DNA of 64,000 nt from Istiophorus platypterus (Eukaryota > Chordata > Actinopteri > Istiophoriformes > Istiophoridae): positions 8,571,027-8,635,026 of the forward strand of contig CM029126.1 of NCBI GenBank assembly GCA_016859345.1, read 5' to 3'. The notes beneath the pieces were generated by a model. The model saw only the letters and a list, made by a program, of their open reading frames with translations, was not told the origin of the DNA and made no database searches. This document shows positions 37,883 through 50,585 of this stretch, piece by piece. Numbering within the stretch: the first letter of the stretch is position 1; each line of letters starts with the position of its first letter. Made by a program: the position numbers and the translations under genes.

Positions 37883-39168
37883 AGTATTCACAGCAGCAAG
37901 ACAGTAAATGTACCTTCAACCTAAATTAAACTACAGTGTCCATGTTTATCGTAATCAGGCTTTGGCTACACAGACCCGTCAGCAGCTCAATTCATTGCTG
38001 GTTTTGGTCTTTGCATGGGTTTCGTGGAAGATAATAAAATCATAGAATATAATCCTACCTACTTTATAAATTACTTAGAGTCTGCGGTTCCCAAATTAAT
38101 AGGAAGGACATGCGAAATAACAGATATTACTTCTTCTCCAGGCTTAAATAAAGTAGTTGGCTTGCTTTGATCTGTGCATGGTCTGTGCATGCTCTGTCTT
38201 CGATGTCCTACAACAAGCGCTCACTCATCTGCACGTTGTAGTTTAAGTTTCTCACAAAGACCCATTAGCGTTTCTTTATCACGAGTCTTTGATGCGGCTT
38301 TTGAGAGAAATGGCTAATTAAATAGTCGATACCTCTTGCAATTCCTGGAAATTTGCTTATTATCGATCTAACCTCCATCTCTCCTGCTGTGAACCAGATG
38401 CATTTCTCTATTGATCCAACATCAGACTGTGCAGTGTACCGGCACAGTATTTTTAAATCTTGAGCTATTATGTATTGATTTTGAAAAACTTTTCATTTTT
38501 TGCTCCAAAAAACATACAAGTTTAGTCTGTGGGGGAGTTATTTTCATCTCAAAAGCAATATCAGAACCAAAGGGGCATTAATTGGTGCACTCTTAATGAA
38601 AAATGCTTTTGTTTCCATTACTTTATCCTAGGTACAACCATGATTTATTATCACTATCACCCTCATAATAAATCCTCTCCTCTGTGATCACCAAAATCAT
38701 TTTTTCTGAAGGTGTTTGAAATGTTCCAAGTCAACAGCCACCTCAGTGTTAATTTGCGCCTGATTTACATGATTTCTATATATGGCTCCTACTTCAAGGT
38801 ACACCCATTGCGGTTTTGATACAGAGGTGCTTTGTTGTTAGGAAACGGTGGGGGGGAAAAAAGACCAAAAAAAACAAAAACAAAAGCCTATTCCTGTCGA
38901 GCGACAACCCTCTGCAGTCTCATGGATGTCAGAAGTTGAATTTACAAGACAAAGGCGGTGAGTGCACTGCCGACATGCAGCAACTCTCTCCTGACAGATG
39001 GATTTGAAATAAATGGCAGCAACTCAAAGGAAAAACACACTCTGTAAGCTGAACTAAGACATTTGGTAAGATGTTCACTATTTCCAAATGACAGTCGAGG
39101 GTCTGTCACTTTATTCTTTTTGTAGTATCTGTTATCCATGTGTTTATGTAGCTTTGGTCCCTATTTTG

Positions 39169-39169
<1 letters not shown>

Positions 39170-39219
<50 letters not shown>
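39170..39219. repeat. AT microsatellite
   Basis: About 25 AT units, followed by TTTA units and a T-run. Confidence 0.95.
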
Positions 39220-39222
<3 letters not shown>

Positions 39223-40254
39223 TATTTATTTTTTTTTTTACTCTGACTATCTACAGTGCACCAGTTTGTGCCAGGATTAGTTACACACTTCAATTCCAAG
39301 TTATCAGCCAACAACTTTAGCATTTGTCAAGCTTACAGTAATAACTTAGAAGGAGCTTCTACAAGGTTAACATGTTAAATACAAGCTTCCTTTTGTCTGA
39401 AATGCCTGTAGATTTAGAGTTTACTTCACATACTTTGAATGTAGTTCATCATTTTTATCTTTAAATAAACATTTTCCAAGATTATTTCTACCCCGATCCA
39501 CTGTAGGTATTTCATTTTTCTCATTTGCACCACCCCTTACCCCTTTCAATAAAGTATACTTTTCAACTGTAGCATTAACATAAAGTAGTTTAAGCTGTGT
39601 ATTTAAGAAAAGTCCCTGTTTATGAATATGTAAAGAAGTTTTTCAGGGCCTCAGCCATGATTATGGCTTATGAATATTCATACTTAAAAATCTGGGAGAC
39701 TTCCACACTGTTTGGGTATATTCCAGGCAAAGGATGTCAAGCATCAAGCTGCCATTCTACACCAGGGTAACTGATGGAGAGACTATCTTAATGTATTCAA
39801 AAGAAAACAAGCAAACACTGTCTGTGATACTGCATGTTCTCTGCCTCACTGGCATCAGCATCAGCAGGTGGAATCGGAGTGTTACTAGATAAATAGCAAC
39901 ACTGGGTTGCACCATCATACTGTTTTGACTTAGATTTCCTTGCGGCTGTTCTTGTACCGTGTGATCGGCTCTGCTCTAACACCCTGTATTGTTTCGGTTG
40001 ATTCCAGCTGAGTGTTGGTCTGTATCATATCATTTGCAACTCAGACATTTCATATGATTAATACTGAGCCTCAGTCTTTTAAAGGGTCGGTTTCTCACTT
40101 AGTCCGATGGTTAGTAGCAGTAGATGCATGGTGGATGTAGATTTGTCTCCACCCAGCTACAGCTGGGGTAAGTGGGATTCTCTTTGTGGTGCTTACGGCA
40201 CTGAAAACCTCACTGTGAACACTTCTCACTGGATCTACTTTCTAACAAAGAAGT

Positions 40255-40285
40255 AGCCCCCATGAAAATGGTTTTCGTGGGGGCT
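40255..40285. repeat. Tight inverted repeat (14-bp arms, 3-base loop)
   Basis: AGCCCCCATGAAAA, then TGG, then TTTTCGTGGGGGCT: the arms are complementary at 13 of 14 positions, and the odd one would be a wobble pair in RNA from one strand. I could not tie it to a known element. It might be the core of a small MITE or chance. Confidence 0.6.
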
Positions 40286-41050
40286 CATTCACTAAATCAC
40301 TATACCCAATATAATAGCTATTCAGTAATTTACAGAGAGAAGTAAATTGAAATCAGACACTTATCAATGATTATTTGGCTTTGTTATTTACTGGTGTGGT
40401 CTGGCAAAACTCTAGTGTTTAAATTGGGGGTTTATTTAGTGAATAGTGAATGTAGACATTGCTAGTTTTTTATTGCAACACGTAAAAAATGAATTTCACA
40501 ACAAGAACATGCACAATGAATACAACGATAGACTATAAATACATAGAGCACTGTGGAGTAAATAGCGAGTAATTTTCGTCACAGCCACTGAATTCTGTGG
40601 ATTATCCAAAGTAAGAGGGTCATTGACTCTGGAAAGGGATGTTGAAGGTTTTTTTTTTTCTTGTTTTGTTTTGTTTTTTAATGTAATTTTTGTTTTTTCT
40701 TTAAAAAAACTCCCTTTGTATTGCTGTGAAGGGAGAAATCTTTCTAGACCATTAGCGATAATCAAGGTATGTTTTTCTTTTAATTTGAGTGACTTGATCC
40801 TTTAATAAACAAGTTCAGCATCAGCGGCAATTCATTCAAAATCTCAGTTTTCTTTACCAAACTAAAGTAATTTTAACCTCTCCTTTTGTAAACATTTGCG
40901 TATTCTTATATCATAATATCAAAAGGGTCATGATTTTTGATCTCGGAGTGTATTATTATTGATTGGAGGAGACTTACAGTACCAATCATCTCTGAATTGT
41001 TAGCTGAAATTTTCCCAACATCACAACAATAAATCTTGTCGACTGAATTT

Positions 41051-41054
<4 letters not shown>

Positions 41055-41093
<39 letters not shown>
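41055..41093. repeat. CT microsatellite
   Basis: Pure CT units, with CTCC just upstream. Confidence 0.95.
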
Positions 41094-41097
<4 letters not shown>

Positions 41098-42359
41098 ATG
41101 TGAGTGAGAGACTGTGGCTGATACTGTGCCCAGGTGATGAATGGCCAACAGTGGATAAAGTACACAGCAATAACCTCCAGGCAATCCGGAGCACACTCGG
41201 GTACGGGCCAGCAAATTTATCATTCAATTGTCAGAGGATTTTATCAACTGTGTTTTCTCCCATGTCTTTTGATTTATTTTACAATTTATAAAAGTCACTC
41301 TGAGTCAGCATTCGACAAGTGTCACTGCAGCCAATACACAGCAAACTTATGCAAGGCGGAGGTAAAATCCAGGAATAGTTCCAGAGTTTGAACAGTGACC
41401 CGTGAACAACAATTGGACGTGGCATTTGGAAAATTCTGTTAATTTAGTAAATTGTCGATTTTTCAAATCTGTCCCCTGCAGAGGAGCATGAGTGGTACGG
41501 AGGCCAACAGTACGCTACCAACTAAACAGATGACCTTGCTCTCTCTCCCCTCTCTCTGCTCAGATGAGTGGAGTGCGTGGGTTTGGGCGGCACAGTGTAG
41601 GAGGCACAAACCCTGCTGAGTCCCGTGGGCTATGAACACTCATCAGCACATGGAGTGCACTTCACTATCTTGAACAGAATATATACACTCCCCCATTACA
41701 CAGATGGGTCTACAGCGGTGGAAAAGTTGTTTCAGCAAACCCGCTTGTATATTTCTCTCGAGCAGGCTAATTGTTAATAATTTTCTTTTTAATTGTGGTG
41801 GTGGGCCTTGCTTTTCAATCTGCAGTGGTAGGCCTCCCAAGGCTCACCATAGTGATAATGTGATGTTCAGTCTCATGCGTTTAGTATTGCAGCAGCAGCC
41901 TGTCCCCCAGTCGCTGCTGAGCACAGCATGAAGGCAGCCCTTGAGGGACATTACCAGGCCAGCCTCTCGGAGGCGTAATATGTAAGCTGCTTCTCTCTGG
42001 AGGCAGGGAGCCTGGTTCTCTGTCTTGACTGGCTCTCGCATCTCTCTCTGGGGGCTTGGCAGTGCCCATGTGGGGGTGGCAGTGATTGATGATGCCCACT
42101 TTGTTTAACACACTGCGGAAACCCAGCAGCAGATGGGAATCTACAGATGCGTGCTTTCGCTGCAAAGGTACACAAACCCAGGTCTCGAGGAAGTTAGCTT
42201 TGCCAGAGTATGTCAATGTGCTGTTTTACAAGTGCAGTAGATCAGGTTGCCGTCTTTCAGCATATAGATCATCCTATTGCACATGTATCATCCAATATGG
42301 CATATGTCAGGGGAAGGGTAACTAATGATTAAACTCCAAGGGAAACATAGAGCCTGTTT

Positions 42360-42510
42360 CAACATTATTCAGCAACATGAGATTTTTTCCACCCATTTTA
42401 AATGCATTACGTATGAAATTTAATGCATGAGCATTATGCATGCATGAATTTTCTTATTATGCAGTTACTGGACCATTATCATTTTATGCTCATGTCATGC
42501 AGTGTAGTAC
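42360..42510. promoter_or_regulatory. Candidate enhancer with clustered POU-like ATGCAT motifs
   Basis: AATGCAT at 42401-42407, TAATGCATGA at 42421-42430, the palindromic ATGCATGCAT at 42436-42445, TTATGCAG at 42457-42464 and TTTATGCTCATG just after 42482 fall within about 100 bp. ATGCAT, TTATGC and related half-octamers are POU-factor cores. The flanks hold no repeat. This is regulatory potential only, not demonstrated function. Confidence 0.3.
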
Positions 42511-42842
42511 TACGTCCAGAGAAATTGTATTGTTGCTGCAGGTTACCACTTGTTCATTCAGAAGAAATTTGAACCCCTCCTGTTCCCTCCGCTAGTTTGA
42601 CTTGACGTATTAATCTTATCAACTTTACATGAGTGCAGATGTGAATAACTTAACCATTCCAAAGTTATTTTCATGCAAAGGGGTAAAGAGGGTAGGAGGA
42701 AGTTATTTGTCGGTCTGGTGAAGTGGGAGGAAGTTCCATTTAATTGGATTTTGATTTGCCCTGTTGTCATGGCACCCAGATCCCCTTCTTACACATGAAC
42801 TTATGTGAGCATGTGGTTCTGTATTAGTGTGTGAATGTGTGC

Positions 42843-42845
<3 letters not shown>

Positions 42846-42909
<64 letters not shown>

Positions 42910-42922
42910 CGTGCGTGTGTGC
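42846..42922. repeat. GT microsatellite
   Basis: Pure GT to about 42904, then GTGC-type units to 42922. Confidence 0.95.
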
Positions 42923-43684
42923 ACGAAAAACTGAATACTAGCAAAGGAGGGACAAGGTGGGAAAGAAACGGAGCCAGAAAGAAAGACAGAGGGGGAGCAA
43001 AAGGGAGTAAAGACAGCTTCTATAAACAGCGTTGAGTGATTGAGGCTCTATATAACCGGTGATATTGATTGAGAGAAATAATTTTGGTGGCTATTTGTCA
43101 CAATGGGCTGAAGCTGCAGCTGGTTAAGTGGCCGCAGATCCCCTCACCAGTGGCAAGTCAAATCACAGCCAAGAGGTTTAGTGCATGTGTAATGAAGGGA
43201 CACAAAGTCCATCTGCATCTCAGCCTGCTTTGATGCTTTGATGTGGCATGTGCTCTATGTTGATTTATCTCCAAAGGCAACTATAAAACCCACAGATTAG
43301 CAAGACTCACACATGATGTGTTTGTTCTGAGTGGGGAGCATAAATGCAGCATATTATTTAACCCTTAATTAACTGGTCTAGAAAACCTTCCTGCTTGTAA
43401 CAATAGCTCGGGGAAATAACTATTTATGCACTTACTACCGCCCAGAGTGTCTTGCCTCAACCCAATAGAAAGGTTGGAAGCTCAACAGATTTGCCTTAGG
43501 GAATGTCATTGATAGCACAAGTTCAATTGTAACATTTTATTTCTTAGAAACAGTGCATTCCAATGTAATGCAAAGCTTGTGCTCTGCTCTGGTACAACAC
43601 ACACAAACACAAATGCAAAAAATAGATTAAAGCAGCTGTAATTTTTGTTTTCTTCACTTGGGGACAGTAGAGTAAATGCTCTAC

Positions 43685-43895
43685 TGTGATAAACAGCTAG
43701 TCGTCTACGTTCTCAGGCTGCCATTCGGTGCTAAGGCAAGTAGCGAGGGTTCAAACCTCACTGATTAGAGCTTTGAGGCTCAACCAAAACCAAAAGCTAA
43801 AGGAAGCTAAAAAGTTTTGCGGAGCTGGGGGGAACTGAAGAGACAGGTGATAATTCTCTGTGGGTTGGACACTACAAGTGAGTCCTTTCATATTA
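43685..43895 (+). repeat. Teleost interspersed repeat ('agacaggtgataattctctg' family)
   Basis: It contains 'gagggttcaaacctcactga' (B-box-like), 'caaccaaaaccaaaagctaa', 'gggggaactgaagagacagg', 'tgataattctctgtgggttg' and 'gacactacaagtgagtcctt'. The right half is nearly the family consensus as I know it from many fish genomes, so this is a fairly young or well-preserved copy. The class is uncertain. Confidence 0.65.
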
Positions 43896-46800
43896 CAATT
43901 TAGCAATATAGCAATTTAAACCATAGTCATGAAGGGAATATAAATCAGTGCGTGGACAAATAATAAATATTCGACTTATAAATGCAATGAATAGATCAAA
44001 TAAAATAGCTGCACTGTAATTATTTAAATGAAAATAATCAATGAAGTTTAAATAGTTTATCTACCCAGATTCTTCCAGCTAGTGCGGGGATTCAATTCTA
44101 TAACCTTCATATTACAAGCTTGCTTTTTTGTTTTTTTTGCTTGTCCAATCCTAATTACAAAGAGTCAAAAGGAATTAGGCCTTTTAGATTTAGTCAAAAC
44201 AGGTACTTCTGCTTCTTCTTTTTTTTGCATTCCCTTTTCATTAGTTTGTTTGAGTATTGACAGTAAGATGAACTATTACAGAATCCCAACCAGGCTCTGT
44301 AACCTAGTCAGGGTTACACAACCTAGACCAGAGTGCTTTAGTTAATGGAGCTGCAAGCAAAAGGTGAGGTAAATGCTATTATCACTGGGAAAAAAAATAC
44401 CATAAGTATCTGATTCTCCTCAGAACACTGTGTTGCATTAATTGCTGGTCCCAGTCCACAGAAACAGAGTCATTAGCCTCTAAATTCGGCCAGTTGCCAA
44501 GGATGTTAAGTGCGACATAAGGAAAGATTAACCATCCATCCTCAGAAGTACCAAACTGAGTCACAGTTGAGTGTGAATGTAAACACTAATATTGACATAG
44601 GGAGTTCTTGTAGCTCTTGTAGCTTAACTGTGCACAAGGGAGCTCTAGCCAATCCTGTCACACACTCACACACACAAAAAGACACTTCTTATGAGGATGT
44701 CTTACATCATAGAAAATGAGTGCATCCTACTTGTGTGAGCGTGAGGTGTTTGAGTTCGAGAGGTGTTCCAAAAGCAGCCAGCAGACACTCACTTTTATGA
44801 TAATTTAATCAGGATTTAGAAAATACTGTTGTTGTATGGAGGAGGTAAAAGTGGAGGAGGTTTCCAAGAGACAGAACGAGCCTCGCTGCATTAAATAATA
44901 TACCGTCACACCGTTCATGGTGATGGCTCACAGTATGCCCCATATCATTTTCTTATCACATCATTTGTTGTGGTCGGCACACATCAAAAATAGATGAGGG
45001 AGAACCTCAGCTTGGCATGCGAGCACTTAGATCCCACAACAGTGCCAACAAGAATCTGGAGCATCCAAATTTAGTCGAACGAAATCCAGGGTTAATCACC
45101 CAGGATGCAATGCAGACACTCAAACATCTGTTAGAAAAGAGAGAGCACAGCGGCTTGCATAGAAAATTCATTTTCTCCTCAAATAAATAGAGGGGAACAG
45201 TGAAATTACTTTCCAATCTCTGAGTGGAGAACCATTCATTTTTTATTTATTTATTTATTTTTTTGGCCGAGCTAAAAATAATGTCTAAGGAGGCACAATA
45301 GTGACGTCCACAGATCCGCCTGCCTTTAAAAAACAAGGAGTGTTTTACCAAAAAAATCATAACCTATAATTCCTAACTGGCTGGCTTCATATTACTCATT
45401 TGTCTCAGAGAGATTAACTGGTGTACATACAAAATCTCAATAGTATTTTGTTCTGAAAAAAATCCAGTTTGAGAGGTGGGCAGCTGAGCACACACAGGTC
45501 GGGCTAGGCTATTTTAAGCTAGGCTGTGCAAATGTGGACATTAACCCACATCAAGTGAAGGTGTATTGCTGGTCAAGTGAGCTTGAGGGGCCAGTAAAAA
45601 TATCAAATATTTGGACCTCAAATCCATAAAGCGTGGACATAAGATATGGTGATGGGTCTTTTTTGCAAGGCCACAGCTCTGTGAGCTAACCCTGCAGTTA
45701 AAAATAAGCTTTGTTCTTTCCCAGGAGAGCTGAGGGTTTCTATCTGTTGAGTCTGGACTCTACTCTGTTCTACTCCAGGCTGCATTGGAGCAATTGTTGT
45801 ATTCAGTTACTAGAAAGTGCAATTCTCTAATGACAAATTTCCCTGGCTGTGGAATCGTGAGTAAAATCATTTGGCTGTATGCCTGTTAAGCTCCCGCTAA
45901 TTGTAAGGAGGAGGGTTTACCTTGAAAACACTCTTCAAGTATCGCTTCACATTAAGGCTAAGCAATACAGAGAAGCAGCAGACTTCACTCTGAAAAAAAA
46001 ATTTAAGACAGGATCCTATGGGAGGATCCATGCCCATTCATCTTTAATGTATCTCAACTTCTGCTCCGAGGCGCTGAGGACAGACAATGGAGAACAGAAA
46101 GAAGAATGGAAAAGGGAAAGAGAGAATTTGGAAGGAGAATGGAGAGGACGAAGGGGCAGCTTACCGGGGAATAAGAGTGCACTGTGAATGATTGATGAGC
46201 AGGCAGGGCTGTTGGGTGCGTTCGCCAAGCAATAAAAAAGAACTAATCCATCCCTTTCACTCCCAGAGGATCATATCGCCATAGCCGTCACTGAGCTGGT
46301 GGGATTTTTGCAACTTTTCAGTCTGCTCACTGACCACTTTTCAAGAAAGAAAAAACAGAGGAGGAGTTAGTGCCGAACGGTATCTGGCCCAGTGGAGTCT
46401 CTCCATCACCTCCCTTTTTCAATTTTTTTTTTTTTTGTTTCAATCATACTTTTTCCCTTGCCCCTGCTGTCTCTCTGTCCATCTGTCCTTTGGTCCTTCT
46501 ATATACCTATCCATCTGACTGTTGTTTGGTTAATTTGCCTGGATCAATCTGTTCCCCCCAAAATGTCCACACTCATCTCCTGTGTCATTTCCCCCTTGAC
46601 CACCCACTCTCCACCAGTGTAATTTTCCCTCCAAACCCACCTCCATTCATGCTGCATCCTGATTACTGTTTTCTCCCTGTTGTTACTATTTTCCCCCATC
46701 GGCCGCTGGTTTGTTTTTTGCTAAACACAGAGTGACCCCTGTCGGTGGTGGATATGCTCACAGGCAGCAATAGCACATCTTTCTCTGCTCTTGTGGGACA

Positions 46801-47285
46801 TCAACCGTGAAATCAGCCTGGCATTGGCTACACTGTGACAGACCCTCTGTCTCTGGGACATATTTGCCCCATGCACTCCTTCCTCACTTGGGAAGTACCA
46901 CCAGTCAGCAGATGGGGTTAGCCTCCCTGTTTCATATGTCTCCATGGTGTTTTCTCCCTCTTTTTTTATAGCAAGTGTACAGCTGACAAAGTCATTAAAA
47001 GAATTTTGTGGCTTGCAATCAGTGCTTCCTGCTGTCTCAAAATGCCAGTGAAGAGTGCATGTAAAAACAGCGGAAGGCGTTTTTGTTCTTTTTGCCTTGG
47101 ATACATGAAATACTGTTTCTACAGAAGCGCAGTAGCGTAAGAGGTATGCAGTGTCTTTAATTAAAAGAAAAAGTAGCAACACCACGGTGTAGAAAAAAAC
47201 TCCATTACGAGGAAACTCCTGGCTTCAAAATTGCACTTATTTTGAGTAAGTGAATTTTGAAGTATGAATTGGTAAACCATACTGA
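43896..47285. other. Intergenic, no gene seen
   Basis: A TTTA array lies at about 45239-45262 and a purine-rich patch at about 46078-46160. The 154-codon minus-strand frame at 46721-47185 has no recognisable domain. I see no structured RNA. Confidence 0.55.
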
Positions 47286-47289
47286 AAAT

Positions 47290-47540
47290 GCCCATGTCCT
47301 TTTGTATGGTTTTTTGTTATTCACAATGGCTCCGCCACAGTGTTTATATATGGCATAGTTTTACCTATAAAGATGCACATATTTACAGAGTACAAACTTG
47401 GCATCTGTGGTGACAGTCCCGGCAAAAAGGCTCGATTATATTACTACTAAATAAAACCAAACATTTCCTTCTCCCGCAGCTTCCTTAAGCTAACTAGCAA
47501 AGCTTAAGTTGACTTTTATTATGAAGTAGTCACAGGAAAT
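47290..47540. repeat. Possible dispersed repeat fragment
   Basis: The stretch ending 'agcttccttaagctaactag', 'caaagcttaagttgactttt' and 'attatgaagtagtcacagga' resembles a dispersed fish repeat in wording, but I cannot place its family or its ends. Confidence 0.3.
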
Positions 47541-47655
47541 GCATTGCGTTTGTCAGTGAGCTTACCAATTACCACTACTGCTCATCTGAAATGCACCTAC
47601 AAACCAAGGCCATTTTTCGCCACTTTTGGAAAGCGGATCAGTTTGAAATATTGCA

Positions 47656-47744
<89 letters not shown>
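47656..47744. repeat. GT/TA compound microsatellite
   Basis: TG units with one T interruption run from 47656 to about 47732, followed by TA units to 47744. Confidence 0.95.
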
Positions 47745-48435
47745 CCTAACAAGAAGGAGCAGCCACAGCAAGCTGTTAAATGAGGAGATGCAAGTGACAG
47801 GCTGCTCCGACTTCCCAGCCAGGTAACCAGCTCCTTTGACTGTGCCCTGCTGTTTGCAGACTTACGCCATGTGCAGCATAAAATCAGAAAAGAGTTATTC
47901 AGAGAACGATGGAAAAAGGCCGATTATTGGCTGTATTATTTATTCATACAACTGTAGTTTTGTTTTGCTGACCCCATCATTCTGTGACCTGAAGTATTAA
48001 CCTGGATTTGCTTTAGCAACCGTTAACTACAGGTGTTGCCAAATTAACCAGGACTGCTTTTATGTTAGACATAATGTTTATATTGATACTAGATCAAATG
48101 ATTGTGTAATGTGAAGGTTGAGTGCAAGGTGAGTTATCACAAAAAGTGTTTTACACCCGTTGGTGGTGGATAAGATGGTGCACTGATGGTGTACAAAATT
48201 AGCTCAGTGGAAAGGCACGTAGCGAATAAATCATGATTTACGTGTGACCTTTGTATTTTTTTACCGTATCTCATTGTACAAAAAGCACAGATGAACAACA
48301 TTACAAATTATGCAATTTATTTCTTTTGACCTAATGGATATAGTTTGATTTTTTGATTAGCCTATGTTTATCCACATTCTTTTTACTTTATACTGTAGGT
48401 CACTGTGTGGTACGAATAAATGCGGCTTCTCTCTC

Positions 48436-48593
48436 AGTGCTATACAAAGGCAACTGGTCTTGCTTGAGGCTCTTGAAGAGGTTTCACGTCTCATCCTCTG
48501 ACTTCAGTTCCTCAGACCTGAAGAAGCCATTCGGATGAGGACTTAAACGTCTACGAGAACGTCAAGCGAGGCCAGTTGCCTTTGTATAGCACT
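48436..48593. mobile_element. Foldback MITE (158 bp)
   Basis: The left arm starts AGTGCTATACAAAGGCAACT and the right arm ends with its complement, AGTTGCCTTTGTATAGCACT. The first 22 bases match perfectly and pairing continues imperfectly for about 50 bases (GCTTGA, TCT, AGA, GTTT). The middle holds 'ctgaagaagccattcggatg', typical of a dispersed teleost foldback element with 'gaagaagcctctcggatgag'-type wording. Non-coding, non-autonomous DNA element. No clear target-site duplication is visible. Confidence 0.75.
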
Positions 48594-49279
48594 TACAAAT
48601 ACCATGACCAGGATGACTGAGAATCTTCACAGGCAATTGCAAATGTGTAAGTCACTTAGCGTATGTTCATCTTTCTCCAAACTAATTTTAACAGATAACT
48701 TCACATTTGCCGTTGAAACCAGGTGACTCATCCATTCGGAGTTACAATACCTTCCAGGTTATTATCATTGTATTTACCTGCTGTCTGCTCTTCGAAGCCA
48801 AATCAGAGAAAAGAGAATCATCTGGAAGTTGCTAAAACGCTTGAGTCACAGCCAGCAGAGAGATATCCTTTGAAACGTGGAGTGCAGTGTGTCGGGCTGT
48901 CTACAGTAAACGAAGTGTAATTGGGTTTCAGCGTGGAAAAAAGTCCTGATTTTGGCTTCAAGTTGAATTTGTTCAGGAGTGAAAAGAATGAATAAGACAT
49001 ATGTAGATGGGAACGTCAATACGATCCGTGGTTTCTCTTTGCTTTCATCATTCGCTGCAGGCATCGTGGCACCGCTAAGGGGGATTCAGTTGGACGAGTG
49101 AAATAGATGTATGTCTGAAATAGGCGATGAGAGGTTTTGTGGGAATCAACGTGCATGCTTGACGAAATCGTGTACATCAGTCCTTGTATTAGGGAGGGAT
49201 TACTCAAATATCACCGAAGTTACACGAGGAAACTGAAGTGGTACTTCACATGAAGATAATTCATTAAATTGCGGATAAC

Positions 49280-49730
49280 CTTGGAACAAAAGAATAACAC
49301 CTCCGACACGAACCACATGGCTCTCAGAGCCGTACCTGACTTCCCAGCAGCCAATCACGCTCTGCTCAGGCGACATATTTGGTCGCCAGATGAGACTGGC
49401 CCCTTTCGCGCTCTCAATTACCTCACATGATTTATTTCAAATTTCATTTGATGAGACTGACCCCTTTCACCCCGGCCACACAGAAGACTGAGTTATAAAC
49501 GTCAACCCAGAGATTTTGATTTAGGGAGATCCAAACGATTAAAAGTTAATTGTTGAAATGTGTCATGATGGCTTGTTTAATTATGGCGAACGAGGCATTC
49601 ATTTGGGCTCGTCTTAAAATAGCGCGGTGGGCAACTACCACCACGAGGTTCGCCCACGAGGATGCAGTGCTGTTTTATTTACCTCGCAGAAGTCACAGCG
49701 ATGACCCCTGGGGAAAATAATTAAGGTGGA
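49280..49730. promoter_or_regulatory. Candidate conserved non-coding element with internal 21-bp duplication
   Basis: This repeat-free block of balanced composition contains 'gatgagactggcccctttcg' (from 49389) and 'gatgagactgacccctttca' (from 49450), two 21-bp copies differing at 2 positions and 61 bp apart. It also contains 'gcttgtttaattatggcgaa' and 'ggggaaaataattaaggtgg'. A duplicated long motif inside one block suggests a repeated protein-binding site. No conservation data are available. Confidence 0.35.
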
Positions 49731-50530
49731 ATCAACATTTCATGCAGTATGTGATGAGCATATCAAGACAATTATGCTCTTCAGGCAAAGGGAAGGGAAG
49801 CTTGAAGCGGGAGAAAATGCTGATAACCCGTGGTACGTAGGTTTAAATTGTGAGGTATAAAAGACAGTTTTGAGTATTCAGATGCAGCTTGTCCCCGGGC
49901 TGCTGCTTACATGGGATAATTAGGTCCAATGTGGTAGCTGGAGGAGGTAGCTGGTGGAGTGGGAGTGCACAGATTCAATCAGCCTGTATTTTTCACTGTA
50001 TTGTTAAGCACTTGAGCTATTCCCCAGTCTCATCACAGGGGAACTAACAGAAGAACTTTACCCATCTCTTTTAGATTTGTCGGGCAAATATTCAGTGCCA
50101 TTGATTTATGTGCCGGATCATAGCGCTCCATTGGCATTAATGTATTCCATCATTTCCACTGTGTTCAAGAAGAAGGGAAGCCATGAAGAGCCTTTTCGCC
50201 TCCCGCTAAGTTTGAACTGGGTCATGGTAAAGACTCCACAGGCCATTTCTCTTTGCATAAGTGCTCTTTTTACGCCAAGCCAGTAATACAGCGGATACTC
50301 AAGCAAAGTTCTTTTTCATGTAAACTAGTGACCCTTTTTCACTCTGTCTGAATATAAAAAGAACACATTCGGCTATTAGTCAACAACGACACAGAGTGTC
50401 ACTGAGGTACGAGATACCATCCTCAGTTAATATCATCCAGTGTTTACGGAACTGCAGTTCTGATAGTAATGAGTGGTATGGTTGGCTTTTTTTTCCATAC
50501 AGTAGCTGCTGCTTGTGATTGTTTGTTGTT

Positions 50531-50580
50531 TTATATTGATATTTATATTTATATTTAAATTTATATTCATATTTATATTA
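50531..50580. repeat. ATTTAT hexanucleotide tandem repeat
   Basis: About eight 6-bp units (ATTTAT with point changes such as ATTTAA and ATTCAT), directly upstream of the next repeat. Confidence 0.75.
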
Positions 50581-50585
50581 TGAAT

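Larger units (their letters stand above)
37883..42359. other. Intergenic, no gene; microsatellites and a hairpin
   Basis: It holds an AT array (39170-39219), a tight hairpin (40255-40285) and a CT array (41055-41093). The stretch 38220-38410 ('atggctaattaaatagtcga', 'gcttattatcgatctaacct') looks like possible conserved non-coding DNA. No gene is visible. Confidence 0.5.
47745..50530. other. Intergenic, no gene; one MITE and one enhancer candidate
   Basis: Besides the foldback at 48436-48593 and the candidate element at 49280-49730, nothing is recognisable. No open frame carries a domain. Confidence 0.55.

Noticed and set aside
46721..47185. 154-codon open frame on the - strand
   Set aside because: No recognisable domain and no sign of splice sites or conservation; expected by chance in 64 kb.
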